From Aphelocoma coerulescens (taxonomy: Eukaryota > Chordata > Aves > Passeriformes > Corvidae), in assembly GCF_041296385.1 (NCBI RefSeq), contig NW_027183502.1, positions 372,001-436,000 on the forward strand: a stretch of 64,000 nucleotides of DNA, read 5' to 3'. Shown here in pieces: positions 49,388 to 58,728 of this stretch (its first letter is position 1; every line of letters begins with the position of its first letter). The notes beneath the pieces were generated by a model. It saw only the letters and a list, made by a program, of their open reading frames with translations, was not told where the DNA came from and did not search any database. A program made the position numbers and the translations under genes.

Positions 49388-51358
49388 ATGTGGTCTACTT
49401 TGCCCTGGTTCGGGTGGCATGTGGCCGTGGCTATATTCTTCCCCTTTGCAGCTCCCTACTTGAATATGGGTCCTCTCACTAAGGCTACCATTGCTGTTAT
49501 CCAGCTTGTGCTGTGGGTCGAGAAGGTGAGGAATTCATGGGTTTTTAACTTCCTCCGGAATGTGGGCACGTGGATAAATGGCTATCACACACTGAGCGCA
49601 TGTTTTTGGGGTTATGTTAACAATGGTACCTTCTGTGAGGAAATGACACCAGGGGAAGTTTTCCCCCAACCCCTCAACCAGTTATTTGGACCCACCCCAT
49701 CAATTTTTGAAGGGTTTAGATTCCTTCTGAATACTAACCACCTGCTGCTGGTAGGCCTACTCTATTTAGCATTCAAGGATAAGTTGAGATTGGCTTGGAT
49801 AACTACCCAGACACCAGCCCCAGAGACTAGAGATCCTGCCCCAGAGCCTGACCCTGCCCCAGAACCTGACATGGCCCCAGAGAGTAGAGTTCCTACCCCA
49901 GAGCCTGATCCTGCCCCGGAACCTGACACGGCCCCAGACACTAGAGATCCTACCCCAGAGCCTGATTCAGCCCCAGAGCCTGACACAGCCCCAGACACTA
50001 GAGACCCTGCCCCACAGCCAGATACCGCCCAACAGCCCACCTCAGAAATGGACTACCCGAAATGGGTGGGGGTACTGGCGAAAGGGATGCAGGAGATGCG
50101 CCAGGAGATGGGCCAGGTGCACCAGGGGATATGCCAATTGCTAAGGGAATACACCTCCTCAGCTAGTGAAAAAACCTCTCCCTGCCCCAAAAAGGGTGAG
50201 TCTGACGGTGCAGCAGTGGAACCCACGGATGTTACAACCGCCCAGGTTTCAGCTGAACCCCAAGGACAAGTACAGCCAGCAGCAGTCGCCCCTGTGCAAA
50301 GGAGGAAGTGTAAGACCAAATCAGTACGACCAGTTAATGATGATGGGGAACCAGGGCCCTCACAACCAGCAGGGGAGCCAGAGCCAGAAATCATCATTGA
50401 GTCCCTGTCGTACGACAGTCTCCGTGGTATGCGAGACGACATTGTGCGAAGGGGGCGTGAGCCTTATACCACCTGGCTGCTTCGGGTTTGGGACCTCATG
50501 GGCACAAGTGTGCAACTGGATAGTGGTGAGGCAAGGTATCTGGGATCGTTGACCCAGGACCCAGGTGTGAACCAGATATTTGTGAGGGAGCCAGGACCCC
50601 TTTCTCTCTGGGACCGGCTCTTAATGAGTGTGAGAGAAAGGTTCATTCACAAAGAGAGAATGCAGGAGTACCATCATAGAATGCAGTGGAAGACACTTGA
50701 GGAAGGGATCCAACAGCTAAGAGAAGTGGCAGTATTAGAGGTACTCTTTGGGAGGGATGGACAGCACGGTAATGACCCCGATAAGGTCAGGTGCACAGGA
50801 CAGATGATGTGGAACCTGGCAAGGCTAGGGCCATCGCAATACACCACCTTCATTGCAACCATTGATGCTGACAATAACCGAGAAACAGTGGGCTCTGTTG
50901 CCAACAAGCTCAGGAATTATGATAGCATGGTCAATGGTCCACTGAAAACTCATGTCTCTGCTGTGGTCCAGGACCTCAAAGAGGAGATAAAGGAGATAAG
51001 GGAGGAGATGAGGAAGGTCAGTGTGGCACCAGTGCGAGTCACAGGCCCCCAGGTCAGAGCCCGTCGTCCCCCTGCTAGAGAGAGAGGGTACACCCCACGA
51101 GCTGAGCTCTGGTTTTTCCTGTGTGAGCATGGGGAAGACATGAGAAGGTGGGATGGGAAACCTACCTCTGTCCTGGCAGCGCGGGTGCGTGAACTCAAGG
51201 AGGGAGGCACTAACCGAGGGGGTTCCGCTAAGGTGAAAGTAGCCTCAGCCTCCCGTGACCGAGCTGCCAGGTATTACAGACAGGAGGATGATATGTCAGA
51301 TCCCCTCGAAGGTACCTCTAGTATGTATGCCCAGGGAAAGAATGATAACCAGGGCTAG
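49388..51358 (+). CDS. gag: Gag polyprotein, ERV-L type
   Basis: 656 aa ending in TAG. The frame is open from 49355, but that codon is GTG; the first ATG is 49388. Residues 1-140 are unusual for Gag: a hydrophobic stretch at about 11-25 (AVAIFFPFAAPYL), another near 35-48, an N-G-T glycosylation sequon at 79-81, and a leucine-rich segment at 119-129 (LLLVGLLYLAF). Next comes a Pro/Glu/Asp-rich tandem repeat (about residues 144-215), then a presumed capsid half with short helical, charged segments. Near the C-terminus is a basic, Arg-rich stretch. No CX2CX4HX4C zinc knuckle was found. ERV-L Gag is the family from which mouse Fv1 was derived. It shares its frame with pol and lacks any internal stop. 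Confidence 0.85.
   Translation: MWSTLPWFGWHVAVAIFFPFAAPYLNMGPLTKATIAVIQLVLWVEKVRNSWVFNFLRNVGTWINGYHTLSACFWGYVNNGTFCEEMTPGEVFPQPLNQLFGPTPSIFEGFRFLLNTNHLLLVGLLYLAFKDKLRLAWITTQTPAPETRDPAPEPDPAPEPDMAPESRVPTPEPDPAPEPDTAPDTRDPTPEPDSAPEPDTAPDTRDPAPQPDTAQQPTSEMDYPKWVGVLAKGMQEMRQEMGQVHQGICQLLREYTSSASEKTSPCPKKGESDGAAVEPTDVTTAQVSAEPQGQVQPAAVAPVQRRKCKTKSVRPVNDDGEPGPSQPAGEPEPEIIIESLSYDSLRGMRDDIVRRGREPYTTWLLRVWDLMGTSVQLDSGEARYLGSLTQDPGVNQIFVREPGPLSLWDRLLMSVRERFIHKERMQEYHHRMQWKTLEEGIQQLREVAVLEVLFGRDGQHGNDPDKVRCTGQMMWNLARLGPSQYTTFIATIDADNNRETVGSVANKLRNYDSMVNGPLKTHVSAVVQDLKEEIKEIREEMRKVSVAPVRVTGPQVRARRPPARERGYTPRAELWFFLCEHGEDMRRWDGKPTSVLAARVRELKEGGTNRGGSAKVKVASASRDRAARYYRQEDDMSDPLEGTSSMYAQGKNDNQG
49817..50038 (+). 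repeat. Gag Pro-Glu-Pro-Asp coding minisatellite
   Basis: Degenerate tandem copies of gccccagagcctga-like units encode repeated APEPD and APDTRD motifs. It is in frame throughout. Likely a flexible, acidic linker between the hydrophobic N-terminal part and the capsid part of Gag. Confidence 0.75.
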
Positions 51359-51409
51359 AGGGGCCCTGCCTCTAGCCAGGAAGAGGCACGGGAGAACCGG
51401 GTTTTCTGG
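51356..51409 (+). promoter_or_regulatory. Gag-pol amber readthrough site with potential pseudoknot
   Basis: TAG at 51356-51358 is followed by a 5-nt spacer (agggg). A hairpin follows: 51364-51366 with 51390-51392, and 51367-51373 with 51382-51388, with C51389 bulged. Loop bases 51376-51381 (CCAGGA) can pair with 51404-51409 (TTCTGG, one G-U), giving an H-type pseudoknot. Gammaretroviruses use an amber codon, an 8-nt spacer and a pseudoknot for the same purpose. Pol continues in the same frame with no stop. Pairings were read by eye; readthrough is inferred. Confidence 0.6.
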
Positions 51410-54400
51410 ACGGTGTGGATCCGATGGCCTGGCACATCAGAGCCACAAAAATATGATGCATTGGTTGATACTGGGGCACAGTGTACTTTAATGCCATCGG
51501 GACATGTGGGGGCAGAACCTGTATCCATTGCTGGGGTGACTGGGGGATCACAGCAGTTGACCCTTTTGGAAGCTGAGGTGAGCCTGACTGGGAAGGAGTG
51601 GCAAAAGCATCCAATTGTGACCGGTCCAGAGGCCCCATGTATTCTGGGCATAGACTTCCTCCGGAATGGTTATTACAAAGACCCAAAGGGACTCAGGTGG
51701 GCGTTTGGGATTGCTGCTGTGGAGGCAGAGGGCATTAGGCAGTTGAACACCCTGTCCAGACTGTCTGAGAATCCTTCTGCAGTTGGGCTCCTGAAAGTGG
51801 AAGAGCAACGAGTGCCAATTGCCACCTCGACAGTGCACCGCCGGCAGTATCGGACAAATCGAGATGCTGTGATTCCCATCCACAAGATGATTCGTGAGCT
51901 GGAGAGCCAAGGGGTGGTCAGCAAGACCCACTCACCCTTCAACAGCCCCATTTGGCCTGTGCGCAAGTCTGATGGGGAATGGAGATTGACTGTGGACTAT
52001 CGTGGCTTGAATGAAGTGACTCCACCACTGAGCGCTGCTGTGCCGGACATGTTGGAGCTCCAGTATGAGCTGGAGTCCAAAGCAGCAAAGTGGTATGCCA
52101 CTATTGACATTGCCAATGCATTTTTCTCCATTCCTCTGGCAGCAGAGTGCAGGCCCCAGTTTGCTTTCACCTGGAGGGGTGTGCAGTACACCTGGAACCG
52201 ACTGCCCCAGGGGTGGAAGCACAGTCCCACCATCTGCCATGGACTGATCCAGGCTGCACTGGAAAAGGGTGAGGCCCCAGAACATCTGCAGTACATTGAT
52301 GACATCATTGTGTGGGGGAACACCGCAACAGAAGTGTTTGAGAAAGGAGAGAGAATAATCCAAATTCTCCTAAAAGCTGGTTTCGCCATCAAGAAGAGCA
52401 AAGTCAAGGGGCCTGCCCGAGAGATCCAGTTCCTGGGAGTGAAGTGGCAAGATGGACGGCGTCAGATTCCCACTGAGGTCATCAATAAGATCACTGCGAT
52501 GTCTCCACCAACCAACAAGAAGGAAACACAAGCTTTCCTAGGCGCCATAGGTTTCTGGAGGATGCACATTCCTGAGTACAGCCAGATTGTGAGCCCCCTC
52601 TACCTGGTTACCCGCAAGAAGAACGATTTCCACTGGGGCCCAGAACAACAGCAAGCCTTTGCCCAGATCAAGCAGGAAATCGCTCACGCCGTAGCCCTTG
52701 GCCCAGTCAGGACAGGACCAGAGGTGAAGAACGTGCTCTACTCTGCAGCCGGGAACAATGGTCTGTCCTGGAGCCTCTGGCAGAAGGTGCCTGGTGAGAC
52801 TCGGGGCCGACCGCTGGGATTCTGGAGCCGAAGCTACAGAGGGTCCGAAGCCAACTACACTCCCACAGAGAAAGAAATCTTGGCAGCTTATGAAGGAGTC
52901 CAAGCTGCCTCAGAGGTAATTGGAACTGAGGCACAACTCCTCCTGGCACCTCGACTACCGGTGCTGGGGTGGATGTTCAAAGGAAAGGTTCCCTCCACGC
53001 ATCACGCCACCGATGCTACTTGGAGCAAATGGATCGCCCTCATCACGCAGCGCGCCCGAATTGGAAACCCAAGTCGCCCTGGGATCTTGGAAATAATTAC
53101 GAACTGGCCAGAAGGTGAGACTTTTGGGTTATCTTCTGAAGAAGAAGAGGAGCAGGTGACGCGTGCCGAAGAAGCCCCACCGTATAACGAGCTACCAGAG
53201 AGTGAAAGACAATATGCCCTCTTCACTGATGGTTCCTGCCGAATTGTAGGCGCTAGCCGGAAATGGAAAGCCGCTGTATGGAGCCCCACACGACAAGTTG
53301 CACAGGCTACGGAAGGAGAAGGTGGATCGAGCCAATTTGCTGAACTCAAAGCCGTTCAATTAGCTCTGGACATTGCTGAAAGAGAGAAGTGGCCAAAGCT
53401 CTACCTTTACACTGATTCATGGATGGTAGCCAATGCTCTGTGGGGTTGGCTGGAAAGGTGGAATAAGGCAAAATGGCAGCGCAGAGGAAAACCAATCTGG
53501 GCTGCTGAGGAGTGGAAAGACATTGCCGCTCGAGTAGAGAAGCTATCTGTGAAGGTCCGTCATGTAGATGCTCACATTCCCAAGAGCCGGGCTAATGAAG
53601 AACATCGTAATAACAAGCAGGTAGATCAGGCTGCGAAAATAGAGGTGTCCCAGATAGACCTGGATTGGCAACATAAAGGAGAGTTGTTCCTAGCTCGATG
53701 GGCCCATGATGCCTCAGGCCATCAGGGCAGAGATGCCACCTATAAGTGGGCACGAGACCGAGGGGTGGATCTGACCATGGACAGTATCTCCCAGGTCATC
53801 CATGACTGTGAGACATGCGCTGCGATCAAGCAGGCCAAGCGGGTGAAGCCCCTGTGGTATGGTGGGCGGTGGTCCAAATACAAGTATGGGGAGGCCTGGC
53901 AGGTTGATTACATCACACTGCCTCAAACCCGCCAAGGCAAGCGCCATGTGCTCACAATGGTAGAAGCCACCACAGGATGGCTGGAGACCTACCCTGTGCC
54001 TCACGCTACTGCCCGTAACACCATCCTGGGCCTTGAAAAGCAAGTCCTTTGGAGGCATGGTACCCCTGAGAGGATTGAATCTGACAATGGGACTCACTTC
54101 AAGAACAGCCTTATAAACACCTGGGCTAGAGAACATGGCATTGAGTGGGTGTACCACATCCCTTACCATGCACCAGCAGCTGGGAAGGTTGAGCGGTGTA
54201 ATGGACTGCTTAAAACCACCTTGAAGGCACTGGGTGGGGGGACTTTCAAAAACTGGGAGGTGCATTTAGCAAAAGCCACCTGGTTAGTTAACACCCGAGG
54301 CTCCACCAGCCGAGCTGGCCCTGCCCAATCCGAACCCCTACAAACAACAGATGGGGATAAGGTTCCAGTGGTGCACATGAGAGGTATGCTTGGAAAAACT

Positions 54401-54541
54401 GTTTGGGTAAAGTCTGCCTTGAGCAAAGACAAACCCATCCGTGGGGTTGTTTTTGCTCAGGGACCAGGTTGTACCTGGTGGGTGATGCAAAGGGATGGAG
54501 AGACCCGATGCATACCTCAAGGGGACCTTGTTTTAGGGTGA
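51359..54541 (+). CDS. pol: Pol: protease, RT, RNase H, integrase
   Basis: 1060 codons from the base after the gag amber codon to TGA. It has no ATG of its own near the start, fitting synthesis as a Gag-Pol fusion. Counting from 51359: retroviral protease active site DTGA at 37-40 with a later ILGIDFL motif; RT catalytic Asp250 and YIDD at 312-315; RNase H residues Asp624, Glu662, Asp686 and Asp756; integrase zinc motif His783, His788, Cys817, Cys820; DDE residues Asp850, Asp909 and Glu945 with 35 residues between the last two. All key residues are present and there is no frameshift or stop. It ends soon after integrase with no dUTPase. Overall wording is ERV-L-like. It acts in reverse transcription and integration of the element. 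Confidence 0.92.
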   Translation, partial: RGPASSQEEARENRVFWTVWIRWPGTSEPQKYDALVDTGAQCTLMPSGHVGAEPVSIAGVTGGSQQLTLLEAEVSLTGKEWQKHPIVTGPEAPCILGIDFLRNGYYKDPKGLRWAFGIAAVEAEGIRQLNTLSRLSENPSAVGLLKVEEQRVPIATSTVHRRQYRTNRDAVIPIHKMIRELESQGVVSKTHSPFNSPIWPVRKSDGEWRLTVDYRGLNEVTPPLSAAVPDMLELQYELESKAAKWYATIDIANAFFSIPLAAECRPQFAFTWRGVQYTWNRLPQGWKHSPTICHGLIQAALEKGEAPEHLQYIDDIIVWGNTATEVFEKGERIIQILLKAGFAIKKSKVKGPAREIQFLGVKWQDGRRQIPTEVINKITAMSPPTNKKETQAFLGAIGFWRMHIPEYSQIVSPLYLVTRKKNDFHWGPEQQQAFAQIKQEIAHAVALGPVRTGPEVKNVLYSAAGNNGLSWSLWQKVPGETRGRPLGFWSRSYRGSEANYTPTEKEILAAYEGVQAASEVIGTEAQLLLAPRLPVLGWMFKGKVPSTHHATDATWSKWIALITQRARIGNPSRPGILEIITNWPEGETFGLSSEEEEEQVTRAEEAPPYNELPESERQYALFTDGSCRIVGASRKWKAAVWSPTRQVAQATEGEGGSSQFAELKAVQLALDIAEREKWPKLYLYTDSWMVANALWGWLERWNKAKWQRRGKPIWAAEEWKDIAARVEKLSVKVRHVDAHIPKSRANEEHRNNKQVDQAAKIEVSQIDLDWQHKGELFLARWAHDASGHQGRDATYKWARDRGVDLTMDSISQVIHDCETCAAIKQAKRVKPLWYGGRWSKYKYGEAWQVDYITLPQTRQGKRHVLTMVEATTGWLETYPVPHATARNTILGLEKQVLWRHGTPERIESDNGTHFKNSLINTWAREHGIEWVYHIPYHAPAAGKVERCNGLLKTTLKALGGGTFKNWEVHLAKATWLVNTRGSTSRAGPAQSEPLQTTDGDKVPVVHMRGMLGKTVWVKSALSKDKPIRGVVFAQGPGCTWWVMQRDGETRCIPQGDLVLG

Positions 54542-54677
54542 ACTACCCATGGCTCTGTACTTGTATCAGTATCAGCATGTACATATGTATATAACTTAGG
54601 TGATGCTTGTATTTATATGGTTAAAAAGTTAAGTTTCATGTAACATGTTAGTATGGAAAAAAATTCGGGGTGGATAA
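54542..54677 (+). other. Pol-LTR spacer with weak polypurine tract; no env
   Basis: Only 136 bp separate pol from the 3' LTR, so there is no room for env. The last 23 bases (54655-54677) are purine-rich (ggaaaaaaa, then ggggtgg) but interrupted by five pyrimidines. This is the only candidate plus-strand primer site. Confidence 0.6.
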
Positions 54678-55611
54678 TGTTGGGGTTTTAGTTTAGTCCT
54701 AGTTTTTTTTTCTGTTAAAGGAATTTTTTCCCATAGCATGTTGCTAGGAGATAAATGGCCATACTTGAGAGGAGATAGCCATACTTAAGAAAAGACAAAA
54801 GGGCCCGGCCAGGCTTTTGTTTTCACCTGGCGGGCAGTTCAGTTCGCTCTCAGCGTCTGGAGGGAGAAGCCGCGGAGAGAGGAGCTGCTGGTTCCCGTTT
54901 TCGGCGTCTTTCCTTTCTGCTGGGAACAACACCGGGGATCCCAGGGCTGCTTTCCCTGCCCTGCTGGAGGCTGGGGCTGTGGCCGCCCACCCCGCTGCTG
55001 CTTCGAGCCTTCGCTACGCTGTAGCCGTGCTTGCCCTGCCTGCCTGGAGCCCCGGGGGGTTCCCCTTTTGGATACATCTCGTCTGCCACCCGGGATTTGT
55101 GTTTGTGCCTGCCGCTCCAGCCTACCAGTCCAGCCTGCTGTTTCCGAGACTCCGGGACCAGCTGCCCACCGGTTTGTGAAGCTCCTTTGTTCCACCCTTC
55201 CCCGGGATCCCAGGGCGCCAGAGCAGCCGCGTGTTCCCCGAGCTCGCTCCGGAGCGCCCCCTGCAGCCGCGGGGGAACCATCGCACCTGCCCTGCTCACC
55301 GGGAGCCGCCAGCGATCCCTGTCGGCTGCAAGCGGAACTGCACCCGAGGGGAAAGGGCCTGACAGCTGAGAAGGCTGGGACTGGGTTTGTGTTTGCTGTT
55401 ACTGCCATAGTTGTTGTTGTTTTGTTTGACTAGTTATATATATATATATATATATATATAGTAAAGAACTGTTATTCCTATTTTCCCACATCTTTGCCTA
55501 AAGACCCTTGATTTCAAAATTATAATAACTCAGAGGGAAAGGGGTTACATCTGCCACTCCAAGGGAGGCTTCTGCCTTCCTTAGCAGACACCTGTCTTTC
55601 AAACCGAGACA
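54678..55611 (+). repeat. 3' LTR (934 bp)
   Basis: Same length as the 5' LTR and, by eye, base-identical to it, including the T9 run and (TA)13 (55435-55460). AGTAAA lies at 55460-55465. Identity implies little time since integration, or later conversion between LTRs. Confidence 0.93.
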
Positions 55612-55616
55612 GGGAT
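55612..55616. repeat. Target-site duplication, right copy (gggat)
   Basis: gggat followed by atgcaaaaatgag restores the satellite sequence exactly, so the insertion caused no deletion. Confidence 0.93.
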
Positions 55617-56610
55617 ATGCAAAAATGAGAGGCTAAGATGGTAAGAGGGTAAGATGGAAGTCATCTGGCAAAAGCAGAGCTCACAAAAGGGCCAGCTGAG
55701 AAAGCTCTTGCTGCCTACAACTTCAACTGCACCCCTCAAAGCAGCAGCACACACGCTGCTCTCGGCACTTTCCTTCTCAGCTCTACGCACCATCCTAAGC
55801 CTTGCCTCTCCCACACTCAGGATCCAAAGACAACGGCACCAGGGACTGCTCACACACTAAAGGCACCAGGACAAAAGGCTCACCAGCTTGGCCTTTGCAT
55901 TCCCGCTGACAGCTCCACAGCTTGAACCCAGAGAACTGCCTGCTGCCAACAGCCTTTCCAATCACTCTGAGCACCTCATGACAAGGAGTGTGGGGAATGA
56001 ATCTCCAGCAGCCTCCTGCCCCAGGCTGTCCCCCGGGAGCAGCCCTGCTCCAGGCCGTGACTGCCACCTGCACAGCCAAAGGACCCAGAGCCGGTGTTAC
56101 ACACCACGGCTGTGCCTGGCACAGAGACACCAGTGGCCACACAAGTGGCCATGGCACTGTCCACACACAGTCCCTGCTGCTGCTCCCCCAGCCGCTGGCA
56201 CCAACTCCCAGCCACCCACTCCTAAAGCTACGGGGCCCACTGGGACACTGCGGGGGCTCGTGGAAGCCAGCGGCCATTGTGACACAGCGGGGCTGCACAG
56301 AGCCCACGGTGCTTTGTGACCCGTGGCTCCCAGGAGAGCCTTTGTGATGCTGGGGAACTACAAGGAAGCCTGGCTCCTCTGTGACACCACCACAGAAGCT
56401 CAGGGGAGCCCTGGAGACCGTGGTGATGCTATGGAACCTGATGCAACCCTGCCTCCACTGTTACACCACAGAACCTCTGGGAGCCCTGGAGACCGTGCTG
56501 ATGCTATGGAACCTGATGCAACCCTGCCTCCACTGTGACACCACAGAAGCTCGGGGAGCTCTGCAGACCGTGGGGATGCTGGCGAAGCTGACGGAACCCT
56601 GGGCACCACA

Positions 56611-58728
56611 GTGACGCTATGGAACCTGGTGGAACCGAGGGGCCACAGTGACACTGTGGGGCCTTTTGGAAGCAACAGGACCCTGGTGGGAAGCCACGGG
56701 ATGATTAATCCTGCACGAACCTGCTCCAGGTGGGCTCCTCTCTCCCGGCTTCCACAGGTGCTGCTAGGATCCCACTCCGGCACTGGCTTGGCACGGGCTC
56801 ACGGCTTCCTTTGGCAATGGCTCTGCTCCAGGATGGCATGCTGCAGAGAATGCAGGTAGATTTTGTGCTCACTCCTGGCATGCAGCTGGACAATAAAGCC
56901 TGATCCAGCCCCCCCTCAGCATATGTCCGGCTCTGGCATTGGGGCGGGGCAACTTTGGGAGCAGCCCCAGCCCTGCTCCTGCTCCCGGCTGGGCACCCAG
57001 CTGCTGGGACACAGGTGTGTCCTGATGCCACCGTCTACTCCTTTGAGAAGGGGAGGACAGAGTGCATCAGGGAGTTTGGTGTGGCTTACATGCGGCAAGG
57101 AGAAGGTGCAGCCCCAAACTGGCTTTCACTTCTAGAACCTTTTGCTATTGCGGGAGCAGCTGCTGGAGCTTTTCAACCGAGCTGCAAGAGTGAAAAGTGT
57201 GATGGCATGTCTATCTGAGAAGGAAGGTTCGGTGCCGCAGCCTGTTGTGCACAATTTATATGCTGATAAGAGAAGGGGGTGCTTTTGCAACGTTTTCCTT
57301 CCTGACACTTCTGTCTCTGTGAGCTTTAGCTGCTTGGACTCAGGGATACCGAAGGTATGTGAAAGTGACTGGGATGCGAGAATCATGTTGCACAGGGAAC
57401 AGGGAAGGTCAGCAAATGTTTCCTGTCCTGGCACATCTCTCAGTCTGAACTGCAGCTGCAGATGCTTCACTTCCGCCAAGGACTCTGCCACCTTGAGAGA
57501 AGGATGCGCTCTATGGAGTTGAGAAAGAAAGTGCGTCTCACTAGCTTCTTTCCTCTACTTCATAGACAGCAAAGGGGCTATGAAAGGCAGCACTGGCTTT
57601 TTGTTCTAGGACTTCTTCTTTACAAGCAGCTGCTGGATGTTTGGAAGGGGGTTTGGGATATGCAAAAATGAGAGGCTAAGATGGTAAGAGGGTAAGATGG
57701 AAGTCATCTGGCAAAAGCAGAGCTCACAAAAGGGCCAGCTGAGAAAGCTCTTGCTGCCTACAACTTCAACTGCACCCCTCAAAGCAGCAGCACACACGCT
57801 GCTCTCGGCACTTTCCTTCTCAGCTCTACGCACCATCCTAAGCCTTGCCTCTCCCACACTCAGGATCCAAAGACAACGGCACCAGGGACTGCTCACACAC
57901 TAAAGGCACCAGGACAAAAGGCTCACCAGCTTGGCCTTTGCATTCCCGCTGACAGCTCCACAGCTTGAACCCAGAGAACTGCCTGCTGCCAACAGCCTTT
58001 CCAATCACTCTGAGCACCTCATGACAAGGAGTGTGGGGAATGAATCTCCAGCAGCCTCCTGCCCCAGGCTGTCCCCCGGGAGCAGCCCTGCTCCAGGCCG
58101 TGACTGCCACCTGCACAGCCAAAGGACCCAGAGCCGGTGTTACACACCACGGCTGTGCCTGGCACAGAGACACCAGTGGCCACACAAGTGGCCATGGCAC
58201 TGTCCACACACAGTCCCTGCTGCTGCTCCCCCAGCCGCTGGCACCAACTCCCAGCCACCCACTCCTAAAGCTACGGGGCCCACTGGGACACTGCGGGGGC
58301 TCGTGGAAGCCAGCGGCCATTGTGACACAGCGGGGCTGCACAGAGCCCACGGTGCTTTGTGACCCGTGGCTCCCAGGAGAGCCTTTGTGATGCTGGGGAA
58401 CTACAAGGAAGCCTGGCTCCTCTGTGACACCACCACAGAAGCTCAGGGGAGCCCTGGAGACCGTGCTGATGCTATGGAACCTGATGCAACCCTGCCTCCA
58501 CTGTGACACCACAGAAGCTCAGGGAGCCCTGGAGACTGTGGTGATGCTATGGAACCTGATGCAACCCTGCCTCCACTGTTACACCACAGAACCTCTGGGA
58601 GCCCTGGAGACCGTGCTGATGCTATGGAACCTGATGCAACCCTGCCTCCACTGTGACACCACAGAAGCTCGGGGAGCTCTGCAGACCGTGGGGATGCTGG
58701 CGAAGCTGACGGAACCCTGGGCACCACA
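56611..58728. repeat. Macrosatellite unit 23 (2118 bp)
   Basis: Minisatellite 58454-58678, 3 copies. C at offset +52, T at +1661. Confidence 0.95.

Larger units (their letters stand above)
48335..55611 (+). mobile_element. Complete ERV-L-like LTR retrotransposon, env-less
   Basis: 7277 bp with LTR, primer-binding site, gag, amber codon, pro-RT-RNase H-integrase and LTR in order. Ends are TG...CA and the target duplication is 5 bp (gggat), the size usual for ERV-L (class III) rather than ERV-K (6 bp) or gamma-like (4 bp) elements. The pol wording, the lack of env and the absence of a CCHC zinc knuckle in Gag also fit ERV-L. The two LTRs look identical over 934 bp and both coding regions are intact, so insertion is very recent. 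No dUTPase follows integrase, unlike mammalian ERV-L. Confidence 0.93.
47286..56610. repeat. Macrosatellite unit 22, split by a retroelement
   Basis: The unit runs 47286-48334 and resumes at 55612. Without the 7277-bp element and its 5-bp duplication it would be 2043 bp, 75 bp shorter than any other unit. Its minisatellite (56411-56560) has only 2 copies. T at offset +52, T at +1661 equivalent, and the right-half minisatellite type. Confidence 0.95.

Noticed and set aside
50166..50552. 128-codon second plus frame overlapping gag
   Set aside because: A shadow of gag in another frame, with no start context or domain. Accessory genes are not known from ERV-L at this position.
51413..51415. GTG as an independent start of pol
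   Set aside because: The frame continues upstream without a stop to the gag amber codon. Retroviral pol is made as a Gag-Pol fusion, so readthrough explains it better.
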